Below, piece by piece: positions 45,960 to 55,728 of a stretch of 64,000 bases of DNA (position 1 is its first letter; every line of letters begins with the position of its first letter). The notes beneath the pieces were generated by a model. That model did not search any database and was not told where the DNA came from. It saw only the letters and a program-made list of their open reading frames with translations. The stretch lies in the NCBI RefSeq assembly GCF_001942405.1, contig NZ_MKKA01000005.1, forward strand, positions 1-64,000, given 5' to 3'. The DNA comes from Ornithinimicrobium sp. CNJ-824. GTDB taxonomy: Bacteria; Actinomycetota; Actinomycetes; Actinomycetales; Dermatophilaceae. Position numbers and translations under genes: made by a program.

Positions 45960-47321
45960 CTACCCGATGAGGATCCCGGCGATGGCCGCGCTCATGAGGT
46001 TGGCCAGGGTGGCGGCGGCGATCGCCCGCAGGCCCAGGGTGGCGATCTCGCGCCGGCGGTGCTTGACCAGGCTGCCCAGCCCGCCGAGCAGGATGCCCAG
46101 GGAGCCGAGGTTGGCGAAGCCGGTCAGCGCGAACGTGATGATCGCGGCCGTCTTGGGGCTGAACTCCTCGATCGAGGGCGCGAAGTTGGAGAAGGCGACG
46201 AACTCGTTGACGATCACCTTCTGGCCCACGAAGCTGCCGGCGCCGGTCGCCTCGGCCCAGGGCACGCCGATGACCGTCATGAGCGGGGCGAAGACGTAGC
46301 CCAGGATCTGCTCGAAGGTCAGCTCGGGGTTGCCGAACCAGCCGCCGACCGTGCCGAGCATGAGGTTGACGAGGGCGATGAGCGAGATGAAGGCGAGCAG
46401 CATCGCGCCGATGTTGAGCGCCAGCTTGAGGCCGTCGGCCGCCCCGGAGGCGGCCGCGTCGATGACGTTGCGGTACTCCATGGAGTCGTCGAGGTCGTCG
46501 TCCTCGTCGGTCTCGTCCTGCTTTCGCCGGGTGTCCTCCGGGGCGACGGCCGTCGCGCCGCGGGTGGTGACGACGTCCCCGTCCCGGGACCTGATCCGGG
46601 GGCGGGCCTGCCGGCTGCCACCGGCCGCGGAGCCCGCGGGCGCGTCCTCCGGCGGCTCGTCCGGGTCCTCCGGCTCGAGCAGCTTGGCCATCATCAGCGC
46701 ACCGGGGGCGGCCATGAACGAGGCGGCGATGAGGTACTCCAGCGGGGCGCCCAGCAGGGAATAGCCCACGAGCACCGAGCCCGCCACCGTGGACAGGCCC
46801 CCGACCATCACCGCGAACAGCCCCGAGCGGGTCAGCCCCTTGAGGTAGGGCCGGATGACGAGCGGCGCCTCGGTCTGCCCGACGAAGATGTTGGCTGCGG
46901 CGTTGACCGACTCGGCCTTGCGGGTGCCCAGCGCCTTGCCCAGGGCGGCGCCGAGCTTCTCCACGACGAACTGCAGGACCTTGTAGTGGTAGAGCACCGC
47001 GGTCAGCGAGGCGAAGAAGATGATGACCGGCAGCACCTGGAAGGCGAAGACGACGCCGGCGTCCTCGCCCTGGGGCAGCACCGGGCCGAAGAGGAAGCTG
47101 ATGCCCGCGTTGGCCGAGTTGATCACCGCCTGCACGGCCTCGGTGACCGCCTGCAGCACGGCCCGTCCGGCCGACCAGTAGAGGACGAGCACCCCGAAGA
47201 GCGCCTGCAGCCCCAGCGCCGACAGGACCGTGCGCCACCGGACCGCCCGCCGGTTGGAGGAGAGCAGCAGGCCGAGCGCGACGAGGGCGGCCATGCCGCC
47301 GATACCCCAGAGGACGTCCAT
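45960..47321 (-). CDS. NupC/CNT-family nucleoside transporter
   Basis: A 453-residue concentrative nucleoside carrier. Family motifs are VFAFQVLPVIIFFASLTAVLYH near residue 90, the first hairpin ANIFVGQTEAPLVIRPYL near residue 145 and the second, VGQKVIVNEFVAFSNFA, near residue 370. An unusual charged cytoplasmic insertion of about 70 residues (about 213-285), rich in Pro, Asp, Glu and Arg, separates the two hairpin domains. It lies 9 bp downstream of the IclR regulator on the same strand, so the two are probably co-transcribed. Import of nucleosides, perhaps together with histidine degradation, is inference. Confidence 0.9.
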   Translation of the reverse strand: MDVLWGIGGMAALVALGLLLSSNRRAVRWRTVLSALGLQALFGVLVLYWSAGRAVLQAVTEAVQAVINSANAGISFLFGPVLPQGEDAGVVFAFQVLPVIIFFASLTAVLYHYKVLQFVVEKLGAALGKALGTRKAESVNAAANIFVGQTEAPLVIRPYLKGLTRSGLFAVMVGGLSTVAGSVLVGYSLLGAPLEYLIAASFMAAPGALMMAKLLEPEDPDEPPEDAPAGSAAGGSRQARPRIRSRDGDVVTTRGATAVAPEDTRRKQDETDEDDDLDDSMEYRNVIDAAASGAADGLKLALNIGAMLLAFISLIALVNLMLGTVGGWFGNPELTFEQILGYVFAPLMTVIGVPWAEATGAGSFVGQKVIVNEFVAFSNFAPSIEEFSPKTAAIITFALTGFANLGSLGILLGGLGSLVKHRRREIATLGLRAIAAATLANLMSAAIAGILIG

Positions 47322-47330
47322 GCGGGGACG

Positions 47331-48094
47331 TTACCGGCTGCGGCGCCCCAAGCGTCGGGAGATCTCGTCGGCGGCGCGGCGCACGGCACCGGCCAGCGAC
47401 TCCCGGAGCTCATCGGTCAGCTCCTCGGTCGGCACGGTCAGGGCGACGGCGGCGGCCGGGTGGCCGGTGTGGTCGGTCACCGGGGCCGCCACCGAGTCGA
47501 GGCCACGCGTCACGTAACCCTCCTCCACGGCATACCCCCTGGTCCGGGCCTGCGCCAGCAGCGGCCGCAGGGTCGAGGGGGAGGTCGGGCCGGCGTCCGT
47601 GCGCCGGACGAAGGCGTCGGTCCCGGGGAAGAGCGCGCGCACCTGGGCGGCGGGCAGCGCGGCGAGGATCGCCAGGCCGGTCGCGGTGAGCGAGGCGGGC
47701 AGCCGGACGCGACGTCGGAGACCAGCGACGGGCGGCCGGCGACCCGCTCCTCGACGACGTAGACCACGTCCCGCCCGTGCAGCACCCCCAGGTGCGCGTT
47801 GTGGCCGGTCGCGTCGGCCAGGCGGGTGAGCACCGGGCGCGCCAGGCGCTGCAGCGGCGCGTGCCGGGTGTAGGCCGACCCCAGCTCGAACGCGGCGACG
47901 CCCAGCCCGTAGCGCCGCTCCTCGGGCAGGTGCACGACGAAGCCGCGCTCCACGAGGGCGGCCAGCAGGTGGTAGGTGGAGGAGCGGGGCAGGCCGAGCT
48001 CCCGGGCGACCGCCGCCGCCGGCTGGGGGGTCGCGTGCCGGGCCAGGAAGGTCAGCACGTCGAGCGCGTGCCCGGCGGCGGGTGCGTTGGCCAC
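47331..48094 (-). CDS. IclR-family regulator (1-nt frameshift); candidate hut regulator
   Basis: A 254-residue IclR protein. The DNA-binding domain has AVARELGLPRSSTYHLLAALV near residue 28. The frame breaks near 47708; one more base joins SLVSDV to VRLPASLTATGLAILAALP, and the ligand domain continues with GYAVEEGYVTRGLDSVAAPV near residue 185. The start is GTG 48094. It lies 0.8 kb from hutH, and the hut operons share a palindrome of the size expected for IclR dimers, so it is the best candidate for their regulator. Alternatively it may simply control the adjacent nucleoside carrier. Confidence 0.85.
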
Positions 48095-48201
48095 CGCGCC
48101 AGTATGGCGTGGGCGCGGGGGTTGGGCGTGGGCGTGGGCGGTGGCGCAGGTGTTGCCTGCGGATGGCGGCGGCGGTCGCGGCGGGCCGTACGGTGGGCGC
48201 C

Positions 48202-48768
48202 ATGGACGACGCCGAGATCAAGGCCTTCTGGGCCGACGCGCGGGTGCGCGGCGGCCTCAACCCTGCGGAGTCCTACATCGGCGCCACCGCCGCGGACATG
48301 CTGCCGCCGCCGGCGTGGTCGTTCGGCTCCACGCCGGAGGAGGCCGACCGGCTGCTGGCCCTGGTGCTCGAGGGGCGCAAGACCGCGACGGCCTCGGCGC
48401 TGTGGGAGTACGAGCCCGGTGCCCAGGGGGACGACGGGGGCGACACCCTGGTCCGCACCCAGGTCGACGTGGAGGTGCCCGAGCCGGGGTCCCTGTCGAT
48501 CGTGCTGGACGGGGCCGGCCGGCCGCGCGCGCTGCTGCGGACGACCCACGTCGAGGTGGTCCGGTTCGGCGACGTCGACGAGGAGCACGCCCGGCACGAG
48601 GGGGAGGGGTCGCTGGAAGGGTGGCGGGCCGAGCACCGCCGGTTCTTCGAGGAGCACGCGCCCGCCGGCCAGCGGGTCGACGAGGACACGAGGGTCGTCC
48701 TCGAGCGGTTCGTCGTCGTGGTGCCGGCCCGCGCCCGCCGGGCGGCCCGGAGGGCCGGGCTGCTGTAG
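48202..48768 (+). CDS. ASCH-domain protein
   Basis: A 188-residue ASCH/PUA-like domain protein, a fold that binds RNA. Elements are EIKAFWADARVRGGLNPAESY at the N-terminus, RLLALVLEGRKTATASALWEYE near residue 50 (the ASCH core) and a late GDVDEEHARHEGEGSLEGWRAEHRRFF (its first half suffices). The ATG at 48202 is the family start; longer in-frame starts upstream lie in a G/C-rich repeat and are rejected. It lies between the IclR gene (divergent) and hutH (same strand, 131 bp on). Its role is unknown. Confidence 0.87.
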   Translation: MDDAEIKAFWADARVRGGLNPAESYIGATAADMLPPPAWSFGSTPEEADRLLALVLEGRKTATASALWEYEPGAQGDDGGDTLVRTQVDVEVPEPGSLSIVLDGAGRPRALLRTTHVEVVRFGDVDEEHARHEGEGSLEGWRAEHRRFFEEHAPAGQRVDEDTRVVLERFVVVVPARARRAARRAGLL

Positions 48769-48828
48769 CCACGGGCCGCCTCCGTCGCCACGGCTGTCCT
48801 GGGGACGGCTCGAGGTGGTCGTGCGTCC

Positions 48829-48846
48829 CGTCTCGCATCCGAGACG
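48829..48846 (+). promoter_or_regulatory. hut palindrome, site 1 (upstream of hutH)
   Basis: CGTCTCG-CATC-CGAGACG, a perfect 7-bp inverted repeat with a 4-bp centre, 53 bp upstream of the hutH ATG. Its reverse complement reads CGTCTCGGATGCGAGACG and matches sites at 51750 and 58503 at 17 of 18 positions each. It is probably an operator for a dimeric regulator. Confidence 0.75.
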
Positions 48847-48849
48847 CCG

Positions 48850-48888
48850 ACCGTGCGTGGTCGCTGTCCTCCGTGCCGGTCGCACGGT
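48850..48888 (+). promoter_or_regulatory. Possible 5' leader hairpin at the hutH ribosome-binding site
   Basis: ACCGTGCG (48850-48857) pairs perfectly with CGCACGGT (48881-48888). The right arm overlaps the likely SD region (CGGTGG) just before the ATG at 48900, so folding could limit hutH translation. Only 8 bp of stem and a 23-nt loop are visible. Confidence 0.35.
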
Positions 48889-48899
48889 GGAATGGGGCC

Positions 48900-50515
48900 A
48901 TGAGCCGTCTACCCGCGCCCGACCTGCCCACCGAGGTCGTCGTCGACGTCGGTCCGCTGAGCCCCGAGGAGGTCGTGGCCGTCGCCCGCCACGGGGCGGG
49001 GGTCCGGCTGTCCGAGGCGGCGCTGGAGGGGATCGCCGCGACCCGCCGGATCATCGACGACCTGGCCGACGACGACGAGCCGCACTACGGCATCTCCACC
49101 GGGTTCGGCGCCCTGGCCACCACCAGCATCCCGCCGGAGAAGCGGGCCCGGCTGCAGCGCAGCCTCGTCCGCAGCCACGCCGCCGGCTCCGGCCCGGAGG
49201 TCGAGCGCGAGGTCGTCCGGGCCCTCATGCTGCTGCGCCTGTCCACCCTGGCGACCGGCCGCACCGGCGTCCGGGTGGAGACCGCGCAGGCCTACGCCGA
49301 CCTGCTCAACGCGGGGATCACCCCGGTGGTCCACGAGTACGGCTCGCTCGGCTGCTCCGGCGACCTGGCCCCGCTGGCCCACTGCGCGCTCGCGGTCATG
49401 GGCGAGGGGATGGTGCGCGTCGGACGGCCGCGACCGGCCGACCGGGACCCCGACCGCTGGCCGCCGGACCACCTGGGGGAGCCGGTCCCGGCCGCGGAGG
49501 CGCTCACCGACGCCGGCCTGCGGCCCGTCGAGCTCGCCGAGAAGGAGGGCCTGGCGCTCATCAACGGCACCGACGGGATGCTGGGCATGCTCGTCCTGGG
49601 CCTGCACGACCTGGGCACGCTGCTGGCGACCGCCGACGTGGCCGCGGCGATGAGCGTGGAGGGCCAGCTCGGCACCGACGACGTCTTCGCCGAGGACCTC
49701 CAGGCGCTGCGGCCGCACCCCGGGCAGGGCGCCTCGGCCGCCAACCTGCGGGCGCTCATGGCCGGCAGCCGGATCCGGGAGAGCCACCGCACCGAGGCCT
49801 GCACCCGGGTGCAGGACGCCTACTCGCTGCGCTGCTCGCCCCAGGTCCACGGGTCGGCGCGGGACACCTGCGACCACGCCGCGCTGGTCGCTCCCGCGAG
49901 CTCGCCGCCGCCGTCGACAACCCGGTCGTCACGCTCGACGGCCGGGTGGAGTCCAACGGCAACTTCCACGGCGCCCCCGTCGCGCACGTGCTCGACTTCC
50001 TGGCGGTCGTCGTGGCGGACGTGGCCAGCATCAGCGAGCGCCGGACCGACCGCTTCCTCGACGTCGCCCGCAACCACGGGCTGCCGCCGTTCCTGGCCGA
50101 CGACCCGGGCACCGACAGCGGGCACATGATCGCGCAGTACACCCAGGCCGCGATCGTCTCCGAGCTCAAGCGGCTGGCGACCCCGGCCAGCGTGGACTCC
50201 ATCCCCTCCTCGGCCATGCAGGAGGACCACGTGAGCATGGGGTGGGGAGCCGCCCGCAAGCTGCGCCGCGCCGTCGACGGGCTGGCTCGCGTGCTGGCCG
50301 TCGAGGTGCTCACCGCGGCCCGCGCCCTGGACCTGCGCGCCCCGCTGACCCCCGCCCCGGCGACCGGTGCCGTCGTCGCGCTGCTGCGGGAGGCCGGGGT
50401 GGAGGGCCCGGGGCCGGACCGGCACCTCTCCCCGGAGATCCAGGCCGCCGTCGACCTGGTCCTGGACGGCCGGGTCCGCGCCGCCGCCGAGCAGCACACC
50501 GGCCCCCTGCGCTGA
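48900..50515 (+). CDS. hutH: Histidine ammonia-lyase (1-nt frameshift)
   Basis: This enzyme removes ammonia from histidine to give urocanate, the first step of the hut pathway. The joined product is 538 residues. The active-site triad that forms the MIO cofactor is in YGSLGCSGDLAPLAH near residue 155: Cys-Ser-Gly in place of the common Ala-Ser-Gly, as I recall from Streptomyces enzymes. YGISTGFGALA is near residue 62 and QEDHVSMGWGAARKL near residue 440. The frame breaks near 49893 (GTCGCTCCCGCGAG); one more base gives LVARELAAAVDNPVV-type sequence. The ATG start is at 48900. A palindrome at 48829 suggests coordinated control with hutU and hutF-hutI. Confidence 0.92.
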
Positions 50516-50595
50516 GGTCGGGGCCGTCCATCTCCGGCGCCCGGCGCTGAGCTCGGGGCACCCCCGTAGGACCCCAGCCACCATCGCTGAACCAC

Positions 50596-50641
50596 AGGAC
50601 GACCGATCGTGGTTGCCCTGACGACCACGATCGGTCGTCCT
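50596..50641. terminator. Perfect 18-bp hairpin downstream of hutH
   Basis: AGGACGACCGATCGTGGT (50596-50613) pairs perfectly with ACCACGATCGGTCGTCCT (50624-50641) around a 10-nt loop, 80 bp after the hutH stop. It probably ends hutH transcription. It belongs to a family with the hairpin at 51701: stems CGACCGNTCGTGGT, loops of 10 nt. The rest of 50516-50766 shows no gene. Confidence 0.7.
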
Positions 50642-50766
50642 AGGGCCTGTCTCCCGAGCAGTCCCTTCACGGCGGACGGGCCCGGCATCGTCGCGGTGGC
50701 CCGGAAGCCCCCTCGGCCTGTGGACGACGACAGCCGCGGCCGGCGGGGGTACGCGAGCATCCCGGC

Positions 50767-51695
50767 ATGGACCTGGACCGTGTGGCCCGTCGGCAGCAGG
50801 GAGTGGTGAGTCGTGCGCAGCGCTCGAGGCCGGTCTCCCGCCCGGCCAGGTCCGGTGGCGGCTGCAGCGTGGCCGTTGGCGGGCGATCCACCCCGGTGTC
50901 TACCTGACGAACAACGGCACCGTCGACTGGCCCTCCAGGGCGCGGGCCGCTCTGCTGCGCTGCGGCAGGGGCAGCGTCCTCATCCTCTCGGCCGCCTGCT
51001 ACCTGTGGCGTCTGGAACGGACGCCACCGGCCGTGGTCACCGTGGGGGTGCCCACGGACAGGCATCCCGAACCCGCCGACGGCCTCGTCGTCGTGCGCCG
51101 TCGCCGGCTGGAGCCGGTCACCGTCGACGGACTGCCCGTGACCCGCCTCCCGGTGACCGTCCTGGACATGGCCGACCGGCCAGGGTGCTCAGTCGACGAC
51201 GCGGTGGCGCTCGCGGCCCGGGCGTGCCAGGAACGGGCGGTCGACGCCGCGGCGTTGCGTCGCGAGCTCGACGGTCGACGACGGCACCAGCACCGGCGGG
51301 AGCTGCGGCTGGCGTTCGCCGAGGTGGGGAACGGCGCGGAGAGCCTGCCGGAGACGACCTTCGAGACCACGGTCCGACGGCCCCACGGACTGCCGGCCTT
51401 CGAGCGGCAGGTCGTCGAGGACGACGGATCGCGGACCGACCTGAAGAACCGCGAGTTCGGGACCAACGTCGAGATCGACGGGCGTCTGTGGCACGCGGGG
51501 GAACGGTTCCACCTGGATCGCCGACGTGACCGCCGCGCGGTCGGCAGGGGTGAGGTGACGCTCCGGGTCGCTCCCGTGGAGATGGTGACCTCGCCCTGCG
51601 AGGTGGCCCGCGACCTGGCGCTCGCGCTGCGGCACCGTGGCTGGGTCGGACCCCCTCGGCCGTGCGGGCCCGGTTGTGCGGTCGGTGCCCCCTGA
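50767..51695 (+). CDS. AbiEi-like/DUF559-type protein (1-nt frameshift)
   Basis: A 309-residue protein of the actinobacterial type annotated as an AbiEi-family antitoxin-like or DUF559 protein. The N-terminus MDLDRVARRQQGVVSRAQ breaks near 50820; one more G gives QALEAGLPPGQVRWRLQRGRW and IHPGVYLTNNG, the winged-helix part. The C-terminal half has NVEIDGRLWHAGERFHLDRRRDR and an endonuclease-like EIDG core, then RPCGPGCAV at the end. No AbiEii toxin gene is adjacent, so a classic type IV toxin-antitoxin pair is not present. It lies between the hutH and hutU units, flanked by a hairpin on each side. Confidence 0.72.
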
Positions 51696-51700
51696 CACGG

Positions 51701-51738
51701 CGACCGTTCGTGGTCGTCATGGCAACCACGAACGGTCG
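51701..51738. terminator. Hairpin downstream of the AbiEi-like gene
   Basis: CGACCGTTCGTGGT (51701-51714) pairs perfectly with ACCACGAACGGTCG (51725-51738) around a 10-nt loop, just after the stop at 51695. It is closely related to the hairpin at 50596, so the AbiEi-like gene lies between two copies of this repeat. Confidence 0.65.
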
Positions 51739-51749
51739 TCTTGTGACCA

Positions 51750-51767
51750 CGTCTGGGATGCGAGACG
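51750..51767 (+). promoter_or_regulatory. hut palindrome, site 2 (upstream of hutU)
   Basis: CGTCTGG-GATG-CGAGACG, one mismatch from the perfect palindrome, 123 bp upstream of the hutU ATG. It lies right after the hairpin at 51701-51738. The right half CGAGACG is identical at all three hut sites. Confidence 0.72.
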
Positions 51768-51890
51768 TATGCGGCGCGAGGAGGCTTGGCAGGGGACCGT
51801 CGCCGACGGTCTGATGGGACGGACGTCCTCGGACACCCGACCGCGACGCGCGGCCGGCCCCACGGCATACCGAAGTCGAAGGAGACCACC

Positions 51891-53555
51891 ATGGAAGGTG
51901 CCCGTCCCGTCCGCGCCCCCCGCGGCACCCAGCTCACCGCGCGCAGCTGGGCCACCGAGGCCCCCCTGCGGATGCTGATGAACAACCTCGACCCGGAGGT
52001 GGCCGAGCGGCCCGACGACCTCGTCGTCTACGGCGGCACCGGCCGGGCCGCGCGGGACTGGAGGAGCTTCGACGCGATGGTGCGGACGCTGACCGACCTG
52101 CGGCAGGACGAGACGATGCTCGTGCAGTCCGGCCGGCCGGTCGGCGTCTTCCAGACCCACGAGTGGGCGCCGCGGGTGCTCATCGCCAACTCCAACCTCG
52201 TGCCCGACTGGGCGAACTGGCCGGAGTTCCGCCGGCTGGAGCACCTCGGCCTGACGATGTACGGGCAGATGACCGCCGGGTCGTGGATCTACATCGGCAC
52301 CCAGGGCATCCTGCAGGGCACCTACGAGACCTTCGCCGCGGTCGCCGCCAAGCGGTTCGGCGGCACCCTCGCCGGGACCCTGACTCTGACCGGCGGCTGC
52401 GGGGGCATGGGCGGGGCCCAGCCGCTGGCCGTCACGCTCAACGGCGGCACCTGCCTCATCGTCGACGTGGACGAGGCCCGGCTGCGGCGCCGGGTGCGCA
52501 GCCGCTACCTCGACGAGGTCGCCGACAGCCTGGACGCGGCCGTCGAGCGCGTCCTCCGGGCCAAGGCCGACAAGGAGGCCGTGTCCGTGGGGGTCGTCGG
52601 CAACGCGGCCGAGGTCTTCCCCGAGCTGCTGCGCCGCGGCGTCGAGATCGACGTCGTCACCGACCAGACCTCGGCGCACGACCCCCTGTCCTACCTGCCC
52701 GAGGGCATCGACCTGGGCGACTGGCACGACTACGCCGAGAAGAAGCCGGAGGAGTTCACCGACCGGGCCCAGGCCTCGATGGCCCACCACGTCGAGGCGA
52801 TGGTCGGCTTTCTGGACGCCGGGGCCGAGGTCTTCGACTACGGCAACTCCATCCGCGACGAGGCCCGGCAGGGCGGCTTCGAGCGGGCCTTCGACTTCCC
52901 CGGCTTCGTGCCGGCCTACATCCGGCCGTTGTTCTGCGAGGGCAAGGGCCCCTTCCGCTGGGCCGCGCTGTCCGGCGACGAGAAGGACGTCTACGCCACC
53001 GACCAGGCCGTGCTGGACCTCTTCCCCGACAACGACCACCTGCACCGGTGGATCCGCGGGGCGCGCGAGCGGGTCGCCTTCGAGGGCCTGCCGGCGCGGA
53101 TCTGCTGGCTGGGCTACGGCGAGCGGGACAAGGCCGGCGTCCGGTTCAACGAGATGGTCGCCTCCGGCGAGGTGTCCGCACCGATCGTCATCGGCCGCGA
53201 CCACCTCGACGCCGGGTCGGTGGCCAGCCCCTACCGCGAGACCGAGGCGATGGCCGACGGCTCCGACGCGATCGCCGACTGGCCGCTGCTCAACGCCCTC
53301 GTCAACACCGCCTCCGGCGCGAGCTGGGTCTCCCTGCACCACGGCGGCGGCGTCGGCATCGGCCGCTCCATGCACGCCGGCCAGGTCTCCGTCGCCGACG
53401 GCACCGACCTGGCCCGGCAGAAGCTGGAGCGGGTGCTCACCAACGACCCCGGCATGGGCGTCATCCGCCACGTGGACGCGGGGTATGCCGAGGCTGAGCA
53501 GGTCGCGCAGGAGCGTGGCGTGCGGGTGCCGATGCGCGAGGGCGGTGACCGGTGA
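51891..53555 (+). CDS. hutU: Urocanate hydratase
   Basis: This NAD-dependent enzyme converts urocanate to 4-imidazolone-5-propionate. The 554-residue length is standard. Motifs are [15 protein letters not shown] near residue 44, [15 protein letters not shown] near residue 97, [20 protein letters not shown] near residue 123, [15 protein letters not shown] near residue 165 with the catalytic-site glycines, and [17 protein letters not shown] near residue 475. The ATG at 51891 lies 6 nt after GGAG; the longer upstream frame has no support. The gene is coupled by a GTGA overlap to a YjiH-type membrane protein gene. Confidence 0.96.
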   Translation: MEGARPVRAPRGTQLTARSWATEAPLRMLMNNLDPEVAERPDDLVVYGGTGRAARDWRSFDAMVRTLTDLRQDETMLVQSGRPVGVFQTHEWAPRVLIANSNLVPDWANWPEFRRLEHLGLTMYGQMTAGSWIYIGTQGILQGTYETFAAVAAKRFGGTLAGTLTLTGGCGGMGGAQPLAVTLNGGTCLIVDVDEARLRRRVRSRYLDEVADSLDAAVERVLRAKADKEAVSVGVVGNAAEVFPELLRRGVEIDVVTDQTSAHDPLSYLPEGIDLGDWHDYAEKKPEEFTDRAQASMAHHVEAMVGFLDAGAEVFDYGNSIRDEARQGGFERAFDFPGFVPAYIRPLFCEGKGPFRWAALSGDEKDVYATDQAVLDLFPDNDHLHRWIRGARERVAFEGLPARICWLGYGERDKAGVRFNEMVASGEVSAPIVIGRDHLDAGSVASPYRETEAMADGSDAIADWPLLNALVNTASGASWVSLHHGGGVGIGRSMHAGQVSVADGTDLARQKLERVLTNDPGMGVIRHVDAGYAEAEQVAQERGVRVPMREGGDR

Positions 53556-54931
53556 GCACCGCAGCAGCCCCAGGGGCAGGACCGGGACCGAACCCCTCCG
53601 GGGCAGCCGGTGGGGCGGCCGGGGGATCGGGCACGGTCGACCCGGACAGGGCACCCATGTGGAAGTTCTTCGTCCTCTCGGCGATCGGCATCCTCATGTT
53701 CTTCGTGCCGGTCACGATCGGGGAGCGATCCACCATCCCCCTGGACCACATCGTGTCCTGGCTGCGCACCAACGTCCCGGCCGTGCTGCCCTACTACGCG
53801 CTCGCCCTCATCGCGGCGGGCGCGGCATACCCCTTCCTCACCCGCACCTGGCGGCGCGACACGACCACGCTGGTGTTCTCCCTCGCCCGCGTGGTGGGAC
53901 TGGTCGTGGGGGTCATGCTGGTCTTCGGCATCGGCCCGGCGTGGCTGTTCGCCGAGGGCATGGGGCCGTTCCTCCTCAACGCCCTGGTCATCCCGGTCGG
54001 GCTGCTCGTGCCGATCGGCGCGGTCTTCCTCGCGATGCTCGTGGGCTACGGCCTGATGGAGTTCATCGGGGTGCTCGTGCGGCCCTTCATGCGGCCGGTG
54101 TTCCGTACGCCCGGGCGGTCGGCCATCGACGCGGTCGCCAGCTTCGTCGGCTCCTACAGCCTGGCGCTGCTCATCACCAACCGGGTCTACCTGGAGGGTA
54201 AGTACCACCGCCGCGAGGCGATGATCATCGCGACCGGGTTCTCCACGGTGTCGGCGACCTTCATGATCGTCGTGGCCAACGCCCTGGACCTCATGGAGCA
54301 CTGGACGCTCTACTTCTGGTCGACCCTGCTCATCACCTTCCTCGTCACGGCGGTCACCGTGCGGATCCCGCCGCTGTCCCGGGAGCCGGAGGACTACGCC
54401 CCCGGGGTCGACCCGCGGCCGGAGCAGGACCACACCGGCAACCGGTTCGCGGCCGCCTGGCGCGAGGCGCGCGCCACCGTGGCCGCCGACCCCGGGGTGG
54501 GCCGGACGATCCTGACCAACCTCAAGGACGGCTTCGTCATGGCGATGGCGATCCTGCCCTCGATCCTGTCGATCGGGCTGCTCGGGCTGGTGCTCGCGGA
54601 GTTCACCCCGGTCTTCGACTGGCTGGGCTACCTCTTCTACCCGATCACCTGGGCCCTGCAGATCCCCGAGCCGATGCTCGTGGCCAAGGCGGCCGCGCTC
54701 GGCGTCTCGGAGATGTTCCTGCCGGCGGCGCTGGTGACGGAGTCGGCGATGTCGGTGAAGTTCGTCGTGGCGGTGGTCAGCGTCAGCCAGATCATCTTCT
54801 TCTCGGCGATGGTGCCCAGCCTGGTCGGGACCCAGATCCCGGTGTCGATCCCGCGGCTGCTCGTCGTCTGGTTCCTACGGGTGGCGATCAGCCTCGTCCT
54901 GACGATCCCGTTGGCGCTGCTGCTCTTCTGA
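53552..54931 (+). CDS. YjiH-family membrane protein (nucleoside-recognition/Gate domain)
   Basis: A 459-residue membrane protein with about ten helices and two Gate (nucleoside-recognition) domains. YjiH-type signatures are [15 protein letters not shown] near residue 58, [20 protein letters not shown] near residue 200, [19 protein letters not shown] and [20 protein letters not shown] near residue 390. The first 35 residues are a disordered Gly/Pro/Ala-rich extension. The GTG start overlaps the hutU stop by 4 nt, so it is translated together with urocanate hydratase, and a role in histidine or urocanate uptake is inferred from that. Confidence 0.87.
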   Translation: MSTAAAPGAGPGPNPSGAAGGAAGGSGTVDPDRAPMWKFFVLSAIGILMFFVPVTIGERSTIPLDHIVSWLRTNVPAVLPYYALALIAAGAAYPFLTRTWRRDTTTLVFSLARVVGLVVGVMLVFGIGPAWLFAEGMGPFLLNALVIPVGLLVPIGAVFLAMLVGYGLMEFIGVLVRPFMRPVFRTPGRSAIDAVASFVGSYSLALLITNRVYLEGKYHRREAMIIATGFSTVSATFMIVVANALDLMEHWTLYFWSTLLITFLVTAVTVRIPPLSREPEDYAPGVDPRPEQDHTGNRFAAAWREARATVAADPGVGRTILTNLKDGFVMAMAILPSILSIGLLGLVLAEFTPVFDWLGYLFYPITWALQIPEPMLVAKAAALGVSEMFLPAALVTESAMSVKFVVAVVSVSQIIFFSAMVPSLVGTQIPVSIPRLLVVWFLRVAISLVLTIPLALLLF

Positions 54932-55681
54932 GCTGCAGGGGGGCGAGGTCTCGACCCTCAGCCTCCTGCGCCCCGTTCAGCACGAGCGTCAGGAGGAAGG
55001 CCCAGCCACCGGTGAGGCGGCGTCGACCCTCCTGGGCGCCGCGCGCGCCGAGCACGAGGTAGGCCGGGACCGCCAGGAGCACCAACGGGCTGAGCGCGAG
55101 CCAGAACCAGGCGAACCGCGTGGCGTGGCGAGGTTCCGGCCCCGCGGCCAGGACGAGCAGCCACAGCACGCCGACGACGGCGGGCAGCACGGCCACCGTG
55201 CCCGAGCTCATGCGCCACGGGCCCCACGACGTCCAGGCCCGGTCCGGGTCGCGTAGGTGACCTCCACGTCGGGGAAGTGGCGGGCCAGCTCGTCGGCGAC
55301 GGGGCCGACCACGGCACCGCTGTGCGGGACGCCGGTGGCCTGTGCATCCAGCTCCGACTGCGAGCTGGCCTGCCGGACGGTGGCGGCCCGGGTCTCCCAC
55401 CCCTGCTCCCACACCAGCCGGACCGTGGTGACCCCCTGGACCTGGTCGCCCGCACCGGGGAACTGCTCCAGGCCCCCCTCCACGCGGACGTGGGTGACGC
55501 TGCCGCTCTCCAGGCTCCGCTGCAGGTCCGCGTACGAGGCCTCCCGGGTGCCCGTCAGCACGAGGGCGACCACGGTCACGACGAAGGCGGCCAGCGTGAA
55601 CCACCGGGCGACCGTCCACGCCGTGGACACCCGTGGCTCGGCGACGACGACGTCGTCGGTGGTGCCCGACACCGTGCTCAT
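54888..55681 (-). CDS. Membrane protein of unknown function (1-nt frameshift)
   Basis: A 264-residue protein I do not recognise. After an N-terminal membrane helix (about residues 22-45, TAWTVARWFTLAAFVVTVVA) comes an extracytoplasmic domain of about 100 residues with TREASYADLQRSLESGSVTH and DVEVTY. The frame breaks near 55251; one more base leads to DPDRAWTSWGPWRMSSG and two more helices (LPAVVGVLWLLVLAAG; FAWFWLALSPLVLLAVPAY). The last 40 residues overlap the 3' end of the yjiH gene on the other strand by 44 nt. Its neighbours give no hint of function. Confidence 0.62.
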
Positions 55682-55728
55682 CCCCGGACCTTAGCGCCCC
55701 CGCCCGCCCCGCGGCATACCCTGACCGC

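Noticed and set aside
44958..47762. A 934-codon plus-strand open frame antisense to the quinone reductase, CNT and IclR genes
   Set aside because: It is a composition artefact of very GC-rich DNA: Gly/Arg/Asp/Gln-rich with no domains, exactly opposite well-conserved genes.
48096..48201. GGGCGTGGGCGTGGGCG run as an operator for the IclR gene
   Set aside because: It is a simple G-rich repeat without inverted symmetry and does not resemble the hut palindrome.
50767..51695. Complete AbiE type IV toxin-antitoxin system
   Set aside because: Only the antitoxin-like half is present; no nucleotidyltransferase toxin gene follows, and the C-terminus is DUF559-like.
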